Below the pieces are notes generated by a model that saw only the letters and a program-made list of their open reading frames with translations, searched no databases and was not told the DNA's origin. Of a stretch of DNA of 64,000 nt, positions 58,989 through 64,000 are shown piece after piece (position 1 is the stretch's first letter; every line of letters starts with the position of its first letter). The stretch is from assembly GCA_910589415.1 (NCBI GenBank), contig OU342639.1, forward strand, positions 12,780,268 to 12,844,267, given 5' to 3'. This stretch comes from Malachius bipustulatus. Lineage: Eukaryota; Arthropoda; Insecta; Coleoptera; Melyridae. Made by a program: the position numbers and the translations under genes.

Positions 58989-59015
58989 CTTTTCCTACGA
59001 CCACAATTTAACAGA

Positions 59016-59228
59016 TTAATTATTTAACAAATTTAACACATAAATTATTTTTTCTGACAATGCTCTGCTGTTATGACCTTTTCTCCAATTTATGAAATGT
59101 TTATAAGCAGATTCGTATTTTTCTCTCGAAACTACAGGTAGCAAATTCAAAGAACACAAACCTGCTTGTTTTCTGACTTCAGCAGGTGGTGTATTTTCTG
59201 CTTCAGATTCAGAGGAATCACAATCCAT
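59016..59228 (-). pseudogene. N-terminal fragment of a Crypton-like tyrosine-recombinase protein
   Basis: The 70-residue frame begins MDCDSSESEAENTPPAEVRK and continues LNLLPVVSREKYESAYKHFI, then NWRKGHNSRALSEK. The order acidic leader, LLP..S...YE..Y..F..W, SE is what I recall from an abundant insect family of transposon-encoded proteins with a C-terminal phage-integrase-like domain. After SEK the expected LLAYF...L segment is replaced by an unrelated, stop-terminated tail, and no catalytic domain follows. It is therefore a truncated fragment, or the first exon of a gene whose remainder is not recognised. The assignment rests on memory of family motifs. Confidence 0.45.
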
Positions 59229-59449
59229 TATAATGATAGCTAACTAAAGTTTATTTTTTCAGACTACCTAGGTAGGTATTATTTTCAATTCTACCAATGA
59301 CTTTTTAATATTACTATTATATACTGTTAAATCATTGAATTCTACCAACAATATTATTATTATTTATTATTAGACTCTGTATCTAAACTAAAAATAAAGT
59401 AGTGACGTGGAGCGTGGAGACGTGGTAGATAATTATGCAACTTCCACAC

Positions 59450-59575
59450 AACGCAGGCGCAGTCGTGGATTGAAGTTAGAGGTGTGCGAGTTTTCACGTT
59501 CGTGAATTTGATTTGAACGCTACCAATGCTGTTATTAGCGATCAACTCGTAAATTTTAATAATTACGCCACAAGA
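59450..59575 (+). other. Candidate 5' non-coding exon ending in a strong splice donor
   Basis: A slightly GC-richer segment (ACGCAGGCGCAGTCGTGG) runs to CCACAAGA|GTAAGTATA, with the donor at 59576. It pairs plausibly with the acceptor at 60181-60182, giving a 607-bp intron. The start is only estimated. Transcription is not shown. Confidence 0.35.
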
Positions 59576-60182
59576 GTAAGTATATTATATTTTAAAGTCT
59601 TGTCGGGTTCTATCTTATCCCATTTGTGTTTATTTTATTACCTTGAAGCTTTAAATGAATAGTTATTCCATTAACAATAAGTAACAGTGAGTTCTCAGTT
59701 ACCGCCCATCACTATTGTTTACGTTAAAACTGCACGGAAACGATTTTTGGCTATGCGTTATGTCACTTTGTCGCACAGTTTTGGATACGCACAAAAAACG
59801 ATGCGCAAAGTAGTGTTTTGTATAGTGGTCGTAGGAAAAATATATTAGACAACTCAAAGAAAAATATTAAACATGGAATGATTTTTATAGAAATTTTTAT
59901 GAAAGTGATTTGACCTTGATTGAAGGGAATAAATTAGCTAAAGCTATAAAAAATGCCGAAATTTACTCAATTTTCAGTATGCTCCTTAGGTTATTAAGGT
60001 ATTTTTTCAGTATTTTCAGTATATAAGTAGGTACTTTAGGCTCGCCTTTTCTGAGGTGTAGCGATAAATAATGTGAACAAGGGATTCAATATAGCTTGAC
60101 TAAAAAATGATTGTACTAAATAGTAACAGGTATATGCGTATACACTTTTGCAACACTCTTAAGATTTTTCCTTTTTTTTTAG

Positions 60183-60249
60183 AGAATGAGTTATTCAGGT
60201 GGTGGTGACACTCCTCGCCATGGTACAAAAGTGCGAGATTTTAATCAAA
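60183..60249 (+). CDS. Candidate first coding exon of an unidentified spliced gene
   Basis: A long pyrimidine tract and AG (60163-60182) precede ATG at 60186. The exon encodes MSYSGGGDTPRHGTKVRDFN and one more residue, Gln, and stops at a consensus donor, AAA|GTAAGTA (60250). The Gly-rich start followed by TPRHGTKVRDFNQ does not match a family I can name. The exon leaves phase 1. An in-phase acceptor (TTTTCAG|CAG) lies at 60985, leading to the open segment at 60986-61080. Both exon borders fit consensus, which argues for a real exon, but the gene continues beyond what I can confirm. Confidence 0.45.
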
Positions 60250-60985
60250 GTAAGTACTTGAACTTTTACAGTATCATATGCAACGTGAGATCCGCTATAT
60301 GCAAGTTGGACCACCAATCTTGATAATACCACAAGAGAGACAAAATATTTAAAATATTTGCTTTCCTCACGCAAATGCAATTTTATATGCCGTCGAGTAA
60401 TGAATTGCCCAGCAGAAAATTAATGTTCCGATAAGGGTCGTTGGCGTTTACTTTACCTTTGTTAATTTGTTACAACCATTTACAAGCCTTCAAATTAATA
60501 TCTGCTATCATCGAGGAGAATAGTTGAGGGATTTATTCATTATCGAACCTTCAGACCCTATATGCTTATAAAATCACTAAAGTAAAGTTGACGTATGACG
60601 TATGTATATGTTTATGTGCATCTACATAATATTATAAATTTCGTAGCAAATTGTTAAGAAAATAATGCCAACCCTATAGGAAAATTCTCATTCTGTCTCA
60701 CAGAAAAAAATTCTAAATATTTCATCTGCAAGAGTTTGCCAAGATTCTTCCTGTAAATATTTATAGAGACTTCAGGATTTTATCGACTGAAATTTTCTTT
60801 GTTAAAATTCAATAAGCGATATTCTAGGAAACTTAAAATTCCATAAGCCCCAGGAAGAACGCGATACTTTCAATTTAGTGGTAAAAATATCTCTATTTCC
60901 TCCATTTTCCTAAAAGTAACAGGGAAATCAATATTTTGATAAGTGGTTTTTGTATAGGTATAAATTTTATCTAACGGATTTTCAG

Positions 60986-61265
60986 CAGCTAATGGCGAGG
61001 ATCATCTTCGAAGATGGATATGGATTAATAGAAAACTGGATTGTAGGGATGCTGAACTTTATTATAAACTATCTGCCTAGTCAATTTGAAAAAAAAAATT
61101 ACTGGTTTATGAGGTTCTTGCAGATGAGACGAAAAGTGTTTCAACTAGTATAGGTACAGCTCCAACTATCAAACATAGAGATGTGCCACTTCGTGAGTGT
61201 AAAGAGTTGCACAAGAGAAATATTCCGCAGAATATTTCAATCAATGTTCACATTTTTGTCAGGTA
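60986..61265 (+). pseudogene. Possible further coding segment, interrupted by two stops
   Basis: Read in phase with the 60183-60249 exon, it encodes NGEDHLRRWIWINRKLDCRD, then AELYYKLSA, a TAG at about 61078, a TGA at about 61087, and after an A tract KLLVYEVLADETKSVSTS and KHRDVPLRECKELHK. Codon use looks protein-like across both parts. Either the stops mark a pseudogene, or an unrecognised intron removes them, or the frame is chance. No family recognised. Confidence 0.25.
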
Positions 61266-61529
61266 GGCCCCTACATCACAAAGGCGACGATATATTTAGT
61301 CTTTCAACTTCTTTCAGGTGAGTTCTGTATGATCCATAAAATTAAGAATAATAAGATCTATTTAGAATATCTTCACTCAGAGATTTTTTTTTAATAATCA
61401 TTCTTTTTATGCAGAAACAACCTTCCGTAGAGCTGTAACTCTACGAAATTCTAGGGAGGAGTCGTATATTTTTTATCACCAAAAAAACCATTTTTTCGTT
61501 CCTTGAATACCATGTTTGCTTAAAATTTC

Positions 61530-62755
61530 AGCATTATTAATAATAATAATAATAATAAAACTCCGCCATCGACGGTCCCAAGCCCGTGTGAAAAAGGAGG
61601 AGGGGGAGGAGTAACAACCTCGTTAAAAAACCAAGGTTCATCTGGCCCGGATGAAAGCACCTTGTAAGGGCTCCTGTCTAGGGTTACAGGTTACCTTCAG
61701 AAATGGAGAGAAAAAGAAAAGTAAGCCTCGGAAATGAGTCGCTGCCTTGGGGAGCGCCAGGGCACGTCTGGAGCTGGTGCTGGACGTGACAGTATGCGAA
61801 TCACCAGTGGTAGGTTGCTGATCAGGCGGGCACCTACCGGGAAACCCGAAAGTAATACAGACGAAAATCTCCCGGAGCCCCAAAGTCTGCAATCAGATCC
61901 ACAAACCACCGGAAGTGTTTTGCCGGGACAACGGGCAACCATCAAGGCTGGCCTATTTCGACAGCGCATGGCATGGACAACCGATATGAATTTAACTGTC
62001 ATGCGTTGTTACTGAAAATCAACAGAATTAGAAACAATAGCAACTGGATATAGACACCAGCTTCATAGCCTGTTCACTGACACATACCCACATCTAAGGC
62101 AAAAAGTGACAGAACAAAGACTGATTGATCAGAAAAATATGATTATAAAAAAGAACATACTTTCACCAAATAAACTACAAGACATCAAAGAAAAATAGCT
62201 AAGGAATTAAATCCATCACAACCAAATATCATTATCACAGGACAGAAACCCTAAAGCTCAACAGGATACACCAACCACACTAAACGAAAACGCAATACCA
62301 CGAGCGATACCAACAACTATACCACTACAAGACATTATAAACGAAATAGAAACAAATATAATTAAGTGGAGAGGATCAAACCCTAACACCAGAACAAGCC
62401 TTCCCAGACTGAACATAAGTAGTCACTCACAACAAATCATAAAGATAGTAAACGAAGACATCATTAAGAAATATATCAATGGAGATACAAATCTAGAAGA
62501 ACTACAACTCGTATATATGCCTGTGCCACCGCAATTCTAGCTCTTAACAAACAGAAGATAATGAACAACCTCAACAATAAACCGAAAACATTCAAAAAGC
62601 CAAACTGGAAAATCAGACTGGATAAAAAAATAGAATTCCTCAGAAAAGAAATTGGTAGAACGACACAATATCTTAATGTGAACAACAACAAAAAACTAAT
62701 AAAACACTTCACTCAGTCAAACTCCAACAAAATAAATGTTGGAACACACTAGAAT
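61530..62755 (+). pseudogene. Degraded non-LTR retrotransposon, 5' coding part
   Basis: An AAT run (about 61537-61557) is followed by GC-richer sequence encoding, in shifting frames, RQRMAWTTDMNLTVMRCY (to about 62013), SNPNTRTSLPRLN (about 62370-62410), IIKKYINGDTNLEELQLVYM (62460-62519) and, after a +1 shift at 62520, ATAILALNKQKIMNNL then WKIRLDKKIEFLRKEIGR (62605-62660). The WT..MN..VMRCYY start and the later W..RL..KI..LR..I.R helix are familiar from the region upstream of the reverse transcriptase in arthropod LINEs; the clade is uncertain (R2/R4/NeSL-like is possible). Stops and frameshifts are numerous and no reverse transcriptase follows. Confidence 0.6.
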
Positions 62756-63045
62756 CATTAAAACAAAAGCTCGCACTTAAACATGTAGTGTGAACTACCT
62801 TTAAAAATTGAGATCCTGCGTCATGCGCAGTAAATTCAGTAATGTGGCCCCCTTAAATTGAATGACTGAAAAAGAAGAACCTCTTTGACGTTTGAAAAGT
62901 CAACTGGTCTGTCATGAATGACTGTTTGGATCCCCGCTCTAATGTTTGATTTGAATTTGAGGTTTCCCGCCCTGAATTCTTGAATGTTTGAATTTAAAGA
63001 TTAACCCGCCCCGATTTCAAATATATGGCCACATCACTTACTTAC

Positions 63046-63191
63046 GTTTGTGATCGTTGTTTACCTGGGCTCGTATTTTATCTTGGGCTCGTGTTCGTCT
63101 ACCTGGGCTCGTGTTCGTCTAGTTTTTCACCTTGTTTGGACCTTCCGTTGTATTCGTAGTAACCTCTTACCTTGTTATTGGTTCTTTTATA
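63046..63191 (-). promoter_or_regulatory. Minus-strand TATA box and candidate leader exon with donor
   Basis: TATAAAAG reads on the minus strand at plus 63184-63191. A transcript starting near 63160 would run through the tandem repeats to CACAAAC|GTAAGTAAG, with the donor ending at plus 63045. This TATA plus donor spacing (about 115 nt) is typical of a short leader exon. No coding exon can be linked to it within the window. Confidence 0.3.
63063..63122. repeat. Three imperfect tandem 20-bp repeats
   Basis: CCTGGGCTCGTGTTCGTCTA occurs twice (about 63083-63102 is diverged at its 5' end, 63101-63120 exact), preceded by a related CCTGGGCTCGTATTTTATCT at about 63065. On the minus strand these fall inside the candidate leader exon described next. 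Confidence 0.75.
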
Positions 63192-64000
63192 CACAGACAT
63201 GAAGCAAAAGGTGGGAGATTTGAGATTAGTGAAACAAAATAATTTTAAAAACACCTGCTTTATTCTAAGAGAAACCTAACAGTGCCTATTACGCTCCCTG
63301 GGACTCCCGAGTAAAAAGAGCGTGGCCAAGAAAAACCTCGATCATTATCCCGAAATGAAAAGAATCAACGGTGGTTTGAAAAGTGTAGATCAATCGTCTC
63401 GACAACTGTCATCAAACTAATTGAACCCTCTTTCATTCTGTCTCATTTGCGCGAATCATTTTAAACAGAAGGCATTATCACAGAAATCTAGGTCTTTAAG
63501 ATAACCATGAGAATGGGTTTTGTTAGTAGACAATGTAATGAGGTCCTGCGAAGGATGCTACCCACCTATAGTTGGAGGAGCCCCTGATACGAGGTCCGAC
63601 GAAGGAGGCTACCCGCTTGGCTGTTTTTTTTTGGCTCCCAAGAATAACAATCAAAGCTTTTGTTTTGGGTTTGGAAACGGCACTAGAAAACACGAGGGTA
63701 CTTTTAAACAAATCACCGCTGTAACTTGATGTCGTCGTCCATCTAGGAAGGGCTGCTAACAAAAGATGCAAGTCTAAGGTTGTCACTCCTATTTATATCC
63801 TCTCTAGGTAATTATGTCGATCGTTATTTTGTCATTATAATTTTTCTAATATTCTCCTTCACCCTCTCGTACTCGTTTCCCCAATCTCCTTCCTCACCTA
63901 TTTCCGCTGGATCCACCATGTTTTTACAAGAAGACTGACAGTGACATTTGACGTTTCTAGGTTTGAAAACTTGACAACTGACATATCGAATACACAGAAT
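63192..64000. other. Right-end region, possible LTR-like or promoter sequence
   Basis: A direct repeat, GAGGTCCTGCGAAGGATGCTACC then GAGGTCCGACGAAGGAGGCTACC (each shortened here to its shared core GAGGTCC...GAAGGA.GCTACC), lies at 63540-63613. On the minus strand ATATAAATAGGAGTG (plus about 63786-63800) looks like a TATA box, and a 31-codon frame MVDPAEIGEEGDWGNEYERV starts at plus 63919 with purine-rich DNA. An LTR is possible but no second LTR is in view. Confidence 0.3.

Larger units (their letters stand above)
58989..59839. mobile_element. Candidate element with 15-bp TIRs
   Basis: TTTTCCTACGACCAC (58990-59004) and its exact inverse GTGGTCGTAGGAAAA (59825-59839) bound an 850-bp segment. 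Inside are a minus-strand tyrosine-recombinase-like N-terminus (59016-59228) and the candidate non-coding exon at 59450-59575. TSDs were not identified, so the TIR interpretation is provisional. Confidence 0.4.

Noticed and set aside
61734..62015. Opposing open frames on both strands around 61638-62015
   Set aside because: The minus-strand frames are shadows. Only the plus-strand C-terminal part (WTTDMNLTVMRCY) resembles a known retrotransposon motif.
1..64000. CRISPR arrays, operons, bacterial origins or phage
   Set aside because: None seen. The spliced gene, SINEs and LINE remnants show this is eukaryotic DNA, and the repeats are dispersed transposons rather than spacer arrays.

Overview
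This is AT-rich, gene-poor, spliced eukaryotic DNA, almost certainly from an insect. Hemiptera or Coleoptera are plausible, but the sequence does not decide. The evidence is a Cdc25/String-type phosphatase with spliceosomal introns, transposase and retrotransposon fragments of arthropod type (DUF4817-like, DUF4780-like, LINE endonuclease), tRNA-derived SINE heads, and many TAGG/TACC and AAT-type simple repeats. All family names are from recognition of motifs; no search was run.

Only one complete protein-coding gene can be defended: a cdc25 (string-like) dual-specificity phosphatase at 47172-49887 (+). It has three coding exons and 453 codons, a TATA-type promoter near 46795, a 5' leader with upstream ORFs and a poly(A) signal at 50605. 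The roughly 46 kb upstream carries no other intact gene.

Most of the rest is transposon debris. At least a dozen families of long palindromic (foldback) DNA elements, about 0.5-1.2 kb each, end in variants of TACAGGGTGT and sit in TA or TATA. Two elements (9392-11131 and 27479-28895) still hold pieces of a DUF4817/DDE transposase and look like the source lineage. Several families share the same subterminal module and an internal echo of the terminal motif, which ties them to one transposon lineage. Elements are nested (12966-14712, 31835-33990, 41690-43890, 44453-46141) or abut tip to tip (38801/38806, 54259/54260). A different repeat (family R) recurs at 21760, 25300, 41690 and 51840.

The right end (57900-64000) is mixed. 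It has a SINE head, a 15-bp-TIR element carrying a tyrosine-recombinase-type N-terminal fragment, a candidate spliced exon pair (59450-59575 and 60183-60249, +) of an unidentified gene, a frameshifted non-LTR retrotransposon (61530-62755), and a minus-strand TATA/splice-donor arrangement near 63190-63045. Non-repetitive, GC-richer islands upstream of cdc25 (about 1040-1210, 3740-3840, 11380-11560, 16640-16800) carry E2F-like sites in places. They are the best candidates for the long-range regulatory DNA expected of a string-like gene; that role is inference.
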